The notes under the pieces: generated by a model | What the model saw: only the letters and a program-made list of their open reading frames with translations | What the model was told of the DNA's origin: nothing | The model's database searches: none | Origin: an uncultured Alphaproteobacteria bacterium | Lineage (GTDB): Bacteria > Pseudomonadota > Alphaproteobacteria > Rhizobiales > Aestuariivirgaceae | Direction: 5' to 3' | DNA length: 64,000 nucleotides | NCBI GenBank assembly: GCA_937873445.1 | Contig: CALMWF010000040.1 | Span: 110,439-174,438, forward strand | Program-made: the position numbers and the translations under genes | In this document: positions 46,687 to 56,298 of the stretch, one piece after another | Position numbering within the stretch: the first letter of the stretch is position 1 | How the letters are laid out: the number at the start of each line of letters is the position of its first letter

Positions 46687-49587
46687 CTAGACCGGCCCGA
46701 TCAGGCGGTCAAAAATCGCCGCCACCGCCGCCTGCGTGTCGCGCAGCAGGGCTTCCGTGGCCGCCAGGTCCGGCAGGGCGGCAGCCCGCGCCACGGCCTG
46801 GATCAGGCCGAGGGGGGCAGTTGCGGGGTCAAACGGGCCATCGACGCACAGGCGCAGGAGCTGGGTGATCCGGTGGTAAAGGGCGCAGGCGCCCAGCAGC
46901 ACTTCGGCATCGGCCGGGGCCAGCAACCCGTGGTCGCGCAGCCTGACCAGCGCGCCATGGCTGTTGTGATCGAGAATGCCGGGGTGCCGGGCGGCATGGA
47001 TCACCTGCAGGGTCTGGGCGATGAATTCCACCTCCACCAGGCCGCCGCGCACCCGCTTGATATCCCAGGCTGATGTGGCCTTGTGCTCCTTCACCATCAG
47101 GCGGCGCATATCCAGCACATCGGCACGGGTTCTGTCGGCATCACGCGGGGCGGTGAGCGCCGCACGGATGGCCGCTTCCAGGGCAGGCCGCAGCGCCTCG
47201 TCGCCGGCCACCATGCGGGCGCGGGTCAGCGCCAGCTTCTCCCAGGTCCAGGCCGAATCCTCATGATAGGTGGTGAAGCTGGCAAGGCTCGTGGCCACCG
47301 GACCCTTGCTGCCGGAGGGCCTGAGGCGCATGTCCACCTCATAGAGGGTGCCCTCTGCCGTGGGGCTGGTGATGGCGGTTATGAGGCGCTGGGTGAGGCG
47401 GGTGAAATAGGGCGCGGTGGCCAGCGGCTTGGCACCATCGGAAAAATCAGCGCCCGCCCCTGCATCATAGACCAGAATGAGATCGAGATCGGAACCCGCC
47501 GTCATCTCGCGGCCGCCAAGCTTGCCCATGGCAATGACGGCGCTGGCTCCGCCCGGAACGGCGCCGTGGCGGCCCGCCACCTCAGCCGCCGAACCCTGAT
47601 GCAGCCGGGTCAGCAGCAGTTCTGCCAGTTGCGAGAAGCCCTGCCCCGCCTCCTCGGCACTCACCGTTTCCGACAGCACCCGCACACCCACCCGGAACAT
47701 CTGTTCGCGGCCCAGAATGCGGGCGCGGTCAGCCAGTTCATCAAGGCTGATGTCGTGGGGCATCATGGCCTCGATCTGGGCCGCCACCTCGTCGCGCTTC
47801 GGCAGCGGGCCGAAGAAGGCGGGGTCCAGCACGGCTTCCAGAATGCGCGGCTGGCGGCTCAGCTGTTCGGCAAGGCGCGGCGCCATGCCGAGAATATTGG
47901 CAATGAGGTCGAGCAGATTGGGATTGGCCTTCAGCATGGAAAAGAGCTGCACACCGGTGGGCAGACCGGCGATGAAGCGGTCGAAGGCGAGGAAGGCCTG
48001 ATCGGCGTCGCCGGCGCGGGCCAGGGCGGTGAGCAGGGCGGGCATGAGTTCGGTCATCAGCTCGCGCGACTTGGCCGAACGCGTGGCGGCATAGCGGCTG
48101 AAGTGCCAGCCGCGGATGGTGGCGGAAATCTCGCTCACCTCGCGGAAGCCCATGCGGGTCAAGGTCTCCAGCGTGCCGGGGTCATCCTCGCCGCCGGTGA
48201 AGACAAGATCGCCCGCCGCCGTGCCGAGATCGCCCGCATCCTCAAACAGGCGGGAATAATGGCGCTGCACCCGCTCCAGCGCGGCGCGCACCGCAGCGGC
48301 GAAGGCCTCCGACGTGTCAAAACCGGCAAAGCGGGCCAGCCTGTCAAAAGCCGCCCCCGCCTCCGGCAGGGAATGGGTCTGCTGGTCGTCCACCATCTGC
48401 ACCCGGTGTTCAATGGTGCGCAGAAAGCGGTAGTCATCGCGCAGTTCGCGGGCCGCAATGGGCGAAATCCATTGCGCCTCGGTCAGGGCCTCCAGCATGT
48501 CCAGGGTGCGGCGGCCGCGCAGCTTCGGGTTCTTGCCACCGGCGATGAGCTGCTGGGTCTGGACGAAGAATTCAATTTCGCGGATGCCGCCGCGGCCCAG
48601 TTTCAGATTATGGCCCGCCACGGCAATCTCGCCATGGCCCTTCACGGCATGGATCTGGCGCTTCAGCGACTGGACATCGGCAATGGCGGCAAAGTCGAGA
48701 TATTTGCGCCAGACGTAGGAGCGCAGCCGGTCGAGAAATTCCTGACCGAGCGCCAGATCCCCGGCGCAGGGCCGCGCCTTGATCATGGCGGCGCGTTCCC
48801 AGTTCTGGCCCATGTTCTCGTAATAAATGGCGGCGGCTTCCAGCGAGATGGCCACCTGGGTGGCGCGCGGATCGGGCCTGAGGCGCAGGTCAACACGGAA
48901 GGCATAGCCATCGGCGGTGGTTTCCTGCAGCAGGCGCACCAGATTCTTGGTGAGTCTGACAAAGAAGGCCCCCGGCTCTACCCCCTCGGCCAGGGGCGCG
49001 TTGGGCGGATCGAACAGCACGATGAGATCGATGTCGGAGGAATAATTGAGTTCGAAGGCGCCATGCTTGCCCATGGCGAGGGCGACATAGCCGCAGGCGC
49101 TCGTGGGCTGTTCGGGGTCAAGGGGCGAAAACCGCCCGGCGCGGGCCGCCTGGCGCAGCAGGAAGGCAATGGCCGCCTCCACCGTGGCGTCGGCAAAGCG
49201 GGTGAGATGGCCTGTTACCTCATCAAGATCCCAGGCACCGCCAACATCGGCCAGAGCGATGACCAGTGCCGCCTTCGCCTTGGCCTGGCGGAGGGCCGAC
49301 ATGAAGTCTTCCTCGCCCTCCAGCCGGGCCGCCGCCATCACCACCGTGCACAGCTCCTGCACCACATCTTCCGGCGGCTGCGCCAGCGCGGCACTGGCAA
49401 AATCGAGATGATGCAGCAGCAGGCCGCGCAGATAGGGCGAAGCCGCCGCCACCGCCTCGATCAGGGGCCGGGCGGGGTCAAGGCCCCGGCCCGCCGCCCC
49501 CGCGTCGGCCCAGAAATGGGCCACCATGGACGCATCGGGGGGGGCTGGATATTCCGTCTTGATACGGGTGAGAAGCGGGCCGGTCAT
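46687..49587 (-). CDS. glnE: Bifunctional glutamine synthetase adenylyltransferase/adenylyl-removing enzyme
   Basis: Controls nitrogen assimilation by adding AMP to, and removing it from, glutamine synthetase under PII control. The 966 residues have the two-domain layout: two nucleotidyltransferase units with SSDIDLIVLFD (N-terminal, deadenylylation) and GSDLDLILVYD (C-terminal, adenylylation), plus RGGIREIEFFVQTQQLIAGG and MKLGGREM-like MGKLGGREM. It starts 9 bp after the histidine kinase stop. Its function is unrelated to envelope control, but it sits in the middle of the leftward block. Confidence 0.96.
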   Translation of the reverse strand: MTGPLLTRIKTEYPAPPDASMVAHFWADAGAAGRGLDPARPLIEAVAAASPYLRGLLLHHLDFASAALAQPPEDVVQELCTVVMAAARLEGEEDFMSALRQAKAKAALVIALADVGGAWDLDEVTGHLTRFADATVEAAIAFLLRQAARAGRFSPLDPEQPTSACGYVALAMGKHGAFELNYSSDIDLIVLFDPPNAPLAEGVEPGAFFVRLTKNLVRLLQETTADGYAFRVDLRLRPDPRATQVAISLEAAAIYYENMGQNWERAAMIKARPCAGDLALGQEFLDRLRSYVWRKYLDFAAIADVQSLKRQIHAVKGHGEIAVAGHNLKLGRGGIREIEFFVQTQQLIAGGKNPKLRGRRTLDMLEALTEAQWISPIAARELRDDYRFLRTIEHRVQMVDDQQTHSLPEAGAAFDRLARFAGFDTSEAFAAAVRAALERVQRHYSRLFEDAGDLGTAAGDLVFTGGEDDPGTLETLTRMGFREVSEISATIRGWHFSRYAATRSAKSRELMTELMPALLTALARAGDADQAFLAFDRFIAGLPTGVQLFSMLKANPNLLDLIANILGMAPRLAEQLSRQPRILEAVLDPAFFGPLPKRDEVAAQIEAMMPHDISLDELADRARILGREQMFRVGVRVLSETVSAEEAGQGFSQLAELLLTRLHQGSAAEVAGRHGAVPGGASAVIAMGKLGGREMTAGSDLDLILVYDAGAGADFSDGAKPLATAPYFTRLTQRLITAITSPTAEGTLYEVDMRLRPSGSKGPVATSLASFTTYHEDSAWTWEKLALTRARMVAGDEALRPALEAAIRAALTAPRDADRTRADVLDMRRLMVKEHKATSAWDIKRVRGGLVEVEFIAQTLQVIHAARHPGILDHNSHGALVRLRDHGLLAPADAEVLLGACALYHRITQLLRLCVDGPFDPATAPLGLIQAVARAAALPDLAATEALLRDTQAAVAAIFDRLIGPV

Positions 49588-49596
49588 GGCCGCTTT

Positions 49597-50985
49597 CTAT
49601 TCGGTTTTGGGCCGCAAGGGCAGTAGGAGTTTCGCCCTAAGGCCGGGGCCGTTGTCCTCCAGCCGCAATTCGCCGCCATGCAGCTTCATGACGCTGGCCA
49701 CCAGTGAAAGGCCCAGCCCGCTGCCCGGCTTGGAGCGGCTTTCATCCAGCCGCACGAAGCGCTCCACCACGCGCTCGCGGTCCGCTTCCGGAATGCCGGG
49801 GCCATGGTCGGCCACCGCCAGCACCACATGGCCCCCCTCCTGTGCGCCGGTCAGCGCCACCGCCACGGTGCCATCGGCGCTCGCGCCATATTTCAGGGCA
49901 TTGTCGATGAGATTGCCCAGCGCCTGGGCCAGCAACTGGCGGTCGGCGGTCACCGGCAGGTCCGGGCTGGCGCTGAAGGTCAGCGTGCCGCCGGCCTCCT
50001 CCACCATGGGTTCATAGAGTTCGGCAATGTCGGCCAGCACATCATGGGCATCAAGCGCATGCAGGCCCTCGCGTGACTGGCCCGCTTCGGCCCGGGCGAT
50101 GGAGAGAAGCGCATTGAAGGTTTGCAGCAGCCGGTCGGACTCATCCAGCGTGGTGGTCAGCGCCTCGCGGTATTGCTCCGGCTTTTCGCTGCGGAGCGCA
50201 TCCTCCACCCGCGCCCTGAGGCGGGTCAGCGGCGTCTTCAGGTCATGGGCGATGTTGGAGCTCACCTCCTTCATGCCCGCCATCAGCCGCTCGATCTGGT
50301 CCAGCATGTCGTTGAGCGAGCGGGCCAGCCGGTCAAGCTCGTCATCGGTATCGGACACGGGCATGCGCCGCGACAGGTCGCCGCTCATGATGGAATGCGA
50401 GGTGGCAGTGATGTCATCAACCCGGTTGAGAAAATTGCGCGAGATGATGAAGCCGCCGGAAAGACCAAACAGCAGCGCCATGCCCAGGGCCCAGAACAGG
50501 GTGCGGCGGATGATATCGGCAAACTGGCGCAGCTCCTGCACGTCGCGGCCCACCACCAGCACATAGCCGCCGGACAGTTCGGTGTGATAGGCGCGGGCGG
50601 TGTGGCGCTTGCGCGAGGCGCCCTGGCCCACGTCATAGGGAAAGTCGATCCAGCCCTGCTCGCTCACATCATCCTGCGGAAAGCCGACGATGTTGCCGGC
50701 CAGCCGCACGCCGCCTTCATCGGCCAGCAGGTAGAGCGCGCCATTCTCTTCATCCACCCGGCGCTGAATGACATCACGGATGCCGGCAAGGCGGCGCAGC
50801 CGGTATTGGTCGGCCAGGCCCTGAACCTCGGCCCGGATGGTTTCATCGGTCTGGCGCTCCATCAGGCCCGCCGTGTTCCAGAACACATAGGACAGAATGA
50901 GCGCCATTGAGAAGGCGAAGATGAGAAGATAGAGCGCCGACAGCCGGAAGGTGGAGGTGCGCAGGATTTTGGGATTAATGAGCAC
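49597..50985 (-). CDS. Sensor histidine kinase, HAMP-containing, OmpR-system partner
   Basis: Membrane histidine kinase of 462 residues. Helix 1 is at about 13-35, a periplasmic sensor domain follows (about 40-160), helix 2 lies near 163-183, and a HAMP linker follows (about 184-236). HisKA carries His247 in SSNIAHDLKTPLTRLRARVE. HATPase motifs are LIDNALKYGA (N-box), ADHGPGIP and GSGLGLSLVASVM. The start is GTG 50985, which overlaps the end of the response regulator gene by 11 bp. The signal is unknown; the adjacent degP and the CpxP-like sensor further down suggest envelope stress, as in Cpx systems. Specific identity (CpxA, FeuQ or other) is not certain. Confidence 0.92.
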   Translation of the reverse strand: MLINPKILRTSTFRLSALYLLIFAFSMALILSYVFWNTAGLMERQTDETIRAEVQGLADQYRLRRLAGIRDVIQRRVDEENGALYLLADEGGVRLAGNIVGFPQDDVSEQGWIDFPYDVGQGASRKRHTARAYHTELSGGYVLVVGRDVQELRQFADIIRRTLFWALGMALLFGLSGGFIISRNFLNRVDDITATSHSIMSGDLSRRMPVSDTDDELDRLARSLNDMLDQIERLMAGMKEVSSNIAHDLKTPLTRLRARVEDALRSEKPEQYREALTTTLDESDRLLQTFNALLSIARAEAGQSREGLHALDAHDVLADIAELYEPMVEEAGGTLTFSASPDLPVTADRQLLAQALGNLIDNALKYGASADGTVAVALTGAQEGGHVVLAVADHGPGIPEADRERVVERFVRLDESRSKPGSGLGLSLVASVMKLHGGELRLEDNGPGLRAKLLLPLRPKTE

Positions 50986-51649
50986 GGATCATGTAACCCG
51001 CGCCGCGCACGGTCTGCAGCAGCGGCTCATCAAAGCCCTTGTCGATCTTGGCGCGCAGCCGCGAGACATGGACATCAATCACATTGGTCTGCGGATCGAA
51101 ATGATAGTCCCAGACATTTTCCAGAAGCATGGTGCGGGTGACGATGTGCCCGGCATGGCGGACCAGATATTCAAGCAGCTTGAACTCGCGCGGCTGCAAG
51201 GGCACGGGCTTGCCCGAGCGGGTTACGGTGCGGCTCAGCAGATCGATTTCAAGATCGGCGGCACGCAGCTTGGTCTCCTGGCTTTCGCCACCCTTGCGCC
51301 GCGCCAGCCCTTCCACCCGGGCCAGCATTTCGGCAAAGGCATAGGGCTTGGCGAGATAGTCATCACCGCCGGCCCGCAGACCCTTCACGCGCTCATCCAC
51401 GTCCGACAGCGCCGAGAGAATGAGCACCGGAATTTCAATGCCCTCGGCGCGCAGCGTGCGGATGATGGTGAGGCCGTCCATCTTCGGCAGCATGCGGTCA
51501 ACGATGAGGGCATCGTGGACCCGTTCCAGCGCCAGCGCCAGGCCCTGTTCGCCATCGGCGGCATGGTCGGCCACATGGCCGCTTTCCGCCAGGCCCTTCA
51601 GCAGCCAGGTGGCGGCGTCGCGGTCGTCTTCAATCACGAGAATACGCAT
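50975..51649 (-). CDS. OmpR-family response regulator
   Basis: Encodes 224 residues. The receiver domain has acidic residues Glu-Asp-Asp (7-9), phospho-acceptor Asp51 (LIVDRMLPKMDG) and Lys in LAKPYAFAEM. The C-terminal winged helix has LQPREFKLLEYLVRHAG and TNVIDVHVSRLRAKID, typical of OmpR/PhoB types. ATG 51649 (MRILVIEDDRD) is the start; a longer open frame upstream is not supported. It is coupled to the kinase downstream. It follows degP after 168 bp, in which a strong terminator-like hairpin lies. Confidence 0.94.
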   Translation of the reverse strand: MRILVIEDDRDAATWLLKGLAESGHVADHAADGEQGLALALERVHDALIVDRMLPKMDGLTIIRTLRAEGIEIPVLILSALSDVDERVKGLRAGGDDYLAKPYAFAEMLARVEGLARRKGGESQETKLRAADLEIDLLSRTVTRSGKPVPLQPREFKLLEYLVRHAGHIVTRTMLLENVWDYHFDPQTNVIDVHVSRLRAKIDKGFDEPLLQTVRGAGYMIRAH

Positions 51650-51726
51650 GGGGGTGAATGTCGCGCCGGAAATCTCTGGTCTCAAACTGGCCATTGGTCG
51701 CACAAATCACCTGATCTGAAAAGAGT

Positions 51727-51776
51727 GGCGCGGAAACTGCGGTCGAGGGGCTAGGGAATTCCGCAGTCTCCGCGCC
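51727..51776 (-). terminator. Predicted terminator between degP and the response regulator
   Basis: GGCGCGGAAACTGCGG (51727-51742) and CCGCAGTCTCCGCGCC (51761-51776) pair over 16 bp with one mismatch around an 18-base loop. On the minus strand the stem is followed by ACTCTTTTC, giving a T-rich run. It lies 43 bp beyond the degP stop, so it probably ends the ccm-degP transcript or attenuates reading into the two-component genes. Confidence 0.7.
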
Positions 51777-51818
51777 GGAACCCCGCCACTGGGCAAGGCA
51801 GCGGGTATGGTGTGAAAG

Positions 51819-53294
51819 TCAGCCCTTGTCCTTCGGCAGGGCGACGAAGCGCTGGCCGTCGCCAGACTTCACCAGCATGAGAACCCGGCTGGCCGCCGCC
51901 CTGGCGATGGCCTCCTTCACCTCGGAGGGGCTGTGCACGGTTTCACCCGCCACTTCGAGGATGACGTCGCCCGGTTGCAGGCCGCGCTGGCCCGCCGCCG
52001 AATTGGGATCAACGCTGGTGATGGCCACACCGGCACCGTCGGGAGCCGTTTCGAGCTTGAGGCCGAGGGCTGCCAGATCAGTACCTGTTGCCGCCGGATC
52101 CGTGGACTTCACCGCCGCGTCCTTCTGGTTCGGCATGGTGCCAATGGCCACGGCAAGGGTCATGGGCTTGCCGCCGCGCACAATGTCCATGGGAACGCTC
52201 TTGCCGGGCTGAACCCTGGCCACCTTGCGGGCGAGGTCGCGGGCATCGGCCACATCCTCGCCGTTGAGCTTCAGAATGGTGTCACCGGATTTCAGGCCCG
52301 CCTTGGCCCCGGGGCTGTTTTCGGTCACCTCGGAAATGATGGCTCCCTTCGCCTCCTTCAGGCCCAGACCGTCGGCAATGTCCTGGGTGACGGGCTGGAT
52401 CTGCACCCCCAGCCAGCCGCGGGTCACCGCGCCATTGGCCTTCAGCGCCTCCACCACATCACGGGTGATGTTGGCGGGAATGGCAAAGCCGATGCCCACC
52501 GAACCGCCCGAGGGCGAATAGATGGCCGTGTTGACGCCGATCACCTTGCCCTCAAGGTTGAAGGCCGGGCCGCCGGAATTGCCCTTGTTGATGGAGGCGT
52601 CGATCTGCAGGAAGTCGTCATAGGGGCCGGAGCCGATGTCGCGGCCGCGGGCCGAGACAATGCCGGTGGTCACCGTGCCGCCCAGGCCGAAGGGATTGCC
52701 CACCGCCATCACCCAGTCACCAACGCGGGCCGGGGTGTCGGCAAAGGTCACGAAGGGGAAGGTCTTGTCGGCCTTGATCTTGATCAGGGCGAGGTCGGTC
52801 TTGGCATCGGTGCCGATGACGGTGGCCTGGTATTCCTCGCCGCCCTGGGTTTTCACGCTGACTTCCGTGGCATCCTTCACCACATGGTTGTTGGTGACCA
52901 CATAGCCGTCGGCCGAGATGAAAAAGCCCGAACCGGTGCCCGCCACCGGGCCGCGCTCACGCGGGCTGCCGGGCATGTTCCTGAAGCCGGGGAACTGGTC
53001 AAAGAACGGCCGCAGCCCCGGCGGGATGCTGTTCATGTCGGGGGTGTCGCCGCCCTCGGCCGCATCGGCGCTGGCATTGGTGAATTTGACATCAACACTC
53101 ACCACCGCCGGCATGACCTGATCCACCAGATCGGCAAAGCCACGGGAGGGGTCAATGGCCTGGGCCAGTTCGGCATGGGCCAGGGGGGCGGGCGGCAGCA
53201 GGGTCATGCTGCCGGTCATGACGGTGGCGCCCAGAAGCCCGGCAGCCAGCAGGCCAAGAACGGTCTTCTTCGGGGCGGCAGAGGATTTCGGCAT
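51819..53294 (-). CDS. degP: DegP/HtrA-type periplasmic serine protease (Do family)
   Basis: Envelope protease-chaperone that degrades misfolded periplasmic proteins. The 491 residues have an N-terminal membrane or signal segment (about 11-41), then a trypsin-like domain with catalytic His137 (TNNHVVKDA), Asp167 (KTDLALIKI) and Ser240 (KGNSGGPAF). Two PDZ domains follow (around 300-400 and 410-485), with GWLGVQIQPV and QRGLQPGDVILEVAG. GGAG lies 7 bases before the start at 53294 but sits inside a perfect 8-bp stem in the leader, which would limit translation. It follows ccmH by 111 bp and precedes the two-component genes, separated by a predicted terminator. Confidence 0.95.
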   Translation of the reverse strand: MPKSSAAPKKTVLGLLAAGLLGATVMTGSMTLLPPAPLAHAELAQAIDPSRGFADLVDQVMPAVVSVDVKFTNASADAAEGGDTPDMNSIPPGLRPFFDQFPGFRNMPGSPRERGPVAGTGSGFFISADGYVVTNNHVVKDATEVSVKTQGGEEYQATVIGTDAKTDLALIKIKADKTFPFVTFADTPARVGDWVMAVGNPFGLGGTVTTGIVSARGRDIGSGPYDDFLQIDASINKGNSGGPAFNLEGKVIGVNTAIYSPSGGSVGIGFAIPANITRDVVEALKANGAVTRGWLGVQIQPVTQDIADGLGLKEAKGAIISEVTENSPGAKAGLKSGDTILKLNGEDVADARDLARKVARVQPGKSVPMDIVRGGKPMTLAVAIGTMPNQKDAAVKSTDPAATGTDLAALGLKLETAPDGAGVAITSVDPNSAAGQRGLQPGDVILEVAGETVHSPSEVKEAIARAAASRVLMLVKSGDGQRFVALPKDKG

Positions 53295-53301
53295 GGGTTA
53301 G

Positions 53302-53327
53302 CTCCATCACAGCAGGGGATGATGGAG
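53302..53327 (-). promoter_or_regulatory. Leader hairpin that sequesters the degP ribosome site, possible RNA thermometer
   Basis: In the degP leader CTCCATCA (mRNA 5' side) pairs perfectly with TGATGGAG (3' side) around a 10-base loop. The 3' strand contains GGAG, the ribosome site 7 bases before the ATG. A closed stem would block initiation, and melting would release it. The arrangement fits a simple RNA thermometer or protein-regulated leader; temperature dependence is not shown. Confidence 0.55.
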
Positions 53328-53405
53328 AGATAGGTCAGGCCACCTTACAGGACCATGTCAGGGCGATGAAATAACCGTAGGTCTTGCGGCAAAAGCGTGG
53401 CGAAG

Positions 53406-53867
53406 TCAGGACCCTATCACGTCCTTGAGTTTCGCCTGCTCTTCTGGCGTCAGGGCCTCCTCGGCCACCGCCGTGGCCCGCCGGGCCCGCCAGGCCGCCA
53501 GGCCCGCCACCAGCAGCACGGCAAAGGGCGTCACCCACAGCACCAGATTGCGGGTGGAAAACACCGGCTTCAGCAGCACGAATTCGCCATAGCGCGAAAC
53601 GAGGTAATCCATGATCTCGCCATCGCTCTTGCCCGCGGTGATCTGCTCACGGATGAGAACGCGCAGATCCTTGGCGAGATCGGCATTGGATTCGTCGATG
53701 GATTCATTCTGGCAGACGAGGCAGCGCAACTGGGCGGAAAGGCCGCGGGCGCGCGCCTCCAGCCTGGGGTCGGGCAGTTGTTCATCGGCGGTGACGGCCA
53801 GCACCGGCAGCGACTGCACCATGAGCATGGCCGCCAGGGCCAGGGCATGAAGAGCTTTGCGGATCAT
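53406..53867 (-). CDS. ccmH: Cytochrome c maturation protein CcmH (CycL)
   Basis: Periplasm-facing thioredoxin-like thiol protein of system I cytochrome c maturation; keeps apocytochrome heme sites reduced. The 153 residues start at ATG 53867 ([17 protein letters not shown]) with a signal peptide. The redox motif is Cys49-Leu-Val-Cys52 (LRCLVCQNESI). A C-terminal membrane helix follows (LVLWVTPFAVLLVAGLAAW). The start overlaps the ccmF stop by 4 bases (ATGA). Confidence 0.95.
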   Translation of the reverse strand: MIRKALHALALAAMLMVQSLPVLAVTADEQLPDPRLEARARGLSAQLRCLVCQNESIDESNADLAKDLRVLIREQITAGKSDGEIMDYLVSRYGEFVLLKPVFSTRNLVLWVTPFAVLLVAGLAAWRARRATAVAEEALTPEEQAKLKDVIGS

Positions 53868-55855
53868 GCGGCACTCCCTTCGCTGGCTGAGAACGCTGGG
53901 GCCGCAGCCCGGCGCGGCGCGCCGACGCGGAAGCGCCGGTCGGTGAGCGACAGAAGCCCGCCCAGGAACATGATGGCCGCCCCCCACCAGATGAAGGAGG
54001 CCAGCGGGTTGTAGTACATGCGCACCGAACGGCCGCCGTTCATGGCGGCATCACCCATGGCGAGATAGACATCGCCCGCCACGGTCTGATACAGGCCGAC
54101 TTCGGTGGTGGGCATGCCACGCGGTTTGAACTCGCGCTTTTCCGACACCAGCGTGGTCACCAGCGCGCCGTCGCGCTTCAGGTCAAACTTGCCGGAAACG
54201 CCGGTGTAATTCGGCCCCTTCAGCGGCGTTTCGCCGATGAAGGTGACGGTGTAGGCGCCAATGCTGGCGACATCGCCCGGCTTCATGGCGACGATGTTTT
54301 CCACCCGCCAGAAGGACACGCCGAAAATGCCGATGAGGGCAAGACCGAGACCGGCATGGGCGAGCGTCATGCCCATGGCGGCCCGCGGCAGGCCCCTGAA
54401 GCGCGCCCAGGCGGCAGCCAGCGGCACCCGCCCTGCCCCCAGCCGCTCCGACAGTTCCCACAGGGCGCCGAGAATGAGCCATGCGCCCACCCCCACACCA
54501 AGGGCTGCAAACCACGGCCCGCGCACCGTCATCACCAGCACGGCAAGGCCGATGGCCAGCGCCATGACCGCCACCAGCCACAGCCTGCGGCCCACGGCCG
54601 TCAGCGACGCGCGCTTCCAGGTGAGCATGGGGCCGAGGGGCACGAGCAGCAGCAGCGGAATCATCAGCGGCCCGAAGGTGAGGTTGAAATAGGGCGCGCC
54701 CACGGTGATCTTGGCGCCGTTCAGGGTTTCCAGCGCCAGCGGATAGAGGGTGCCGACGAAGACGGCCGCCGCCGCCGCGCAGAGAATGAGATTGTTGACG
54801 ACGAGCGCGCCTTCGCGGCTCACGGGGGCAAAAAGTCCACCCGCCTTCAGCCGTGGGGCGCGGATGGCAAACAGCGTCAGCGAACCGCCGATGAAGACGG
54901 TGAGAATGGCGAGAATGAAGAAGCCGCGGTCGGGGTCCACGGCAAAGGCATGCACCGAGGTGAGAATGCCGGAGCGCACCAGGAAGGTGCCGAGCAGCGA
55001 CAGCGAAAAGGCGAAGATGGACAACAGCAGCGTCCAGATTTTCAGCGCGTTGCGCTTTTCCACCACAATGGCGGAATGAATGAGGGCGGTGGCCACCAGC
55101 CAGGGCATGAGCGAGGCATTTTCCACCGGATCCCAGAACCAGAAGCCGCCCCAGCCCAATTCGTAATAGGCCCACCACGACCCCATGGCGATGCCGATGG
55201 TGAGGAAGGTCCAGGAGGCGAGCGTCCACGGCCTGACCCAGCGCGCCCAGGCGGCATCCACCTTGCCTTCGATAAGGGCCGCCACGGCGAAGGCGAAGGC
55301 CACCGACAGGCCGACATAGCCGGAATACAGAAAGGGCGGATGGAAGGCGAGCGCCGGATCCTGAAGAATGGGATTCAGCCCCTGCCCTTCAATGGGCGCG
55401 GGTGAAAGGCGGGTGAAGGGATTGGAGGTGAGCACCACAAACAGCAGGAAGGCCAGACCCACCGACCCCTGCACACCCAGCACACGGGCCTTGAGCTGCG
55501 GCGGCAGGTTGCGTCCGAACAATGCCACCGCCCCGCCGAACAGCGCGAGGATGAAAACCCAGAGCAGCATGGACCCTTCATGATTGCCCCACACGCCGCT
55601 CACCTTGTAAAGCAGGGGCTTGGCCGAGTGCGAGTTGCGGAACACATTCTCCACCGAGAAGTCCGACACCACATAGGCATGCATGAGCACGAAGAAGGCA
55701 AGGCCGATGAGCACGGCCTGGGTCAGCGCCGCCATGCGCCCTGCCGCCATCAGTCCGGCATCATTGCGGTGCGCGCCATAGAGGTTGACGGCGAACTGAT
55801 AGGCCGCCACCGCCAGCGCCAGCACCAGCGCGAAATGGCCGATTTCAACAATCAT
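53864..55855 (-). CDS. ccmF: Heme lyase CcmF
   Basis: Large integral membrane subunit of the cytochrome c heme lyase; 663 residues with about 14 or 15 hydrophobic helices. The WWD heme-handling motif is present as [19 protein letters not shown]. Periplasmic His residues flank it, as in the family ([21 protein letters not shown]). It overlaps both neighbours by 4 bases (ATGA), so the ccm genes form one tightly coupled operon. Confidence 0.97.
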   Translation of the reverse strand: MIVEIGHFALVLALAVAAYQFAVNLYGAHRNDAGLMAAGRMAALTQAVLIGLAFFVLMHAYVVSDFSVENVFRNSHSAKPLLYKVSGVWGNHEGSMLLWVFILALFGGAVALFGRNLPPQLKARVLGVQGSVGLAFLLFVVLTSNPFTRLSPAPIEGQGLNPILQDPALAFHPPFLYSGYVGLSVAFAFAVAALIEGKVDAAWARWVRPWTLASWTFLTIGIAMGSWWAYYELGWGGFWFWDPVENASLMPWLVATALIHSAIVVEKRNALKIWTLLLSIFAFSLSLLGTFLVRSGILTSVHAFAVDPDRGFFILAILTVFIGGSLTLFAIRAPRLKAGGLFAPVSREGALVVNNLILCAAAAAVFVGTLYPLALETLNGAKITVGAPYFNLTFGPLMIPLLLLVPLGPMLTWKRASLTAVGRRLWLVAVMALAIGLAVLVMTVRGPWFAALGVGVGAWLILGALWELSERLGAGRVPLAAAWARFRGLPRAAMGMTLAHAGLGLALIGIFGVSFWRVENIVAMKPGDVASIGAYTVTFIGETPLKGPNYTGVSGKFDLKRDGALVTTLVSEKREFKPRGMPTTEVGLYQTVAGDVYLAMGDAAMNGGRSVRMYYNPLASFIWWGAAIMFLGGLLSLTDRRFRVGAPRRAAAPAFSASEGSAA

Positions 55856-56298
55856 TGACCGGCCCCCTTGCCGAGGTGAACGCCCTTGGCCTTCAGGCTC
55901 TCGGCCACCTCGCGCGGCATGTAGTTTTCATCATGCTTGGCCAGCACCGTGTCGGCCTCGAAACTGCCGTCCTGCTGCAACACGCCTTCGGCCACCACGC
56001 CCTGCCCTTCGCGGAACAGGTCGGGCAGCTGGCCCTTGAAGTGAACTTTTGTGGTGGCAATGGTGTCGGTCACCACGAAAATGTGATTGACCCCATCGGT
56101 GCTGGCAACCGACCCCGCCTCCACCATGCCGCCAAGGCGCAGACGCTGGCCGGGGGCCACATGTTTCTCGGCCATTTCGCTGGGCGTGAAGAAGAACACA
56201 ATGGTGTCGGAAATGGCATAGAGCACCAGACCGGCGGCCACCCCGAGGGCGGCCAGACCAGACAGGATCATGGCAAGGCGTTTCTGTTTGCGGGTCAT
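55852..56298 (-). CDS. ccmE: Cytochrome c maturation heme chaperone CcmE
   Basis: Periplasmic heme chaperone of 148 residues with an N-terminal membrane anchor (about 9-29). The heme-binding His122 and Tyr126 lie in [10 protein letters not shown], which matches the essential HxxxY motif. It accepts heme from the CcmABCD complex (not in this window) and hands it to CcmF. It overlaps ccmI and ccmF by 4 bases each. Confidence 0.97.
   Translation of the reverse strand: MTRKQKRLAMILSGLAALGVAAGLVLYAISDTIVFFFTPSEMAEKHVAPGQRLRLGGMVEAGSVASTDGVNHIFVVTDTIATTKVHFKGQLPDLFREGQGVVAEGVLQQDGSFEADTVLAKHDENYMPREVAESLKAKGVHLGKGAGQ

Noticed and set aside
47083..49626. Long open frame antisense to glnE
   Set aside because: Shadow frame caused by high GC; it opposes a complete, motif-bearing gene and has low-complexity Gly/His/Arg composition.
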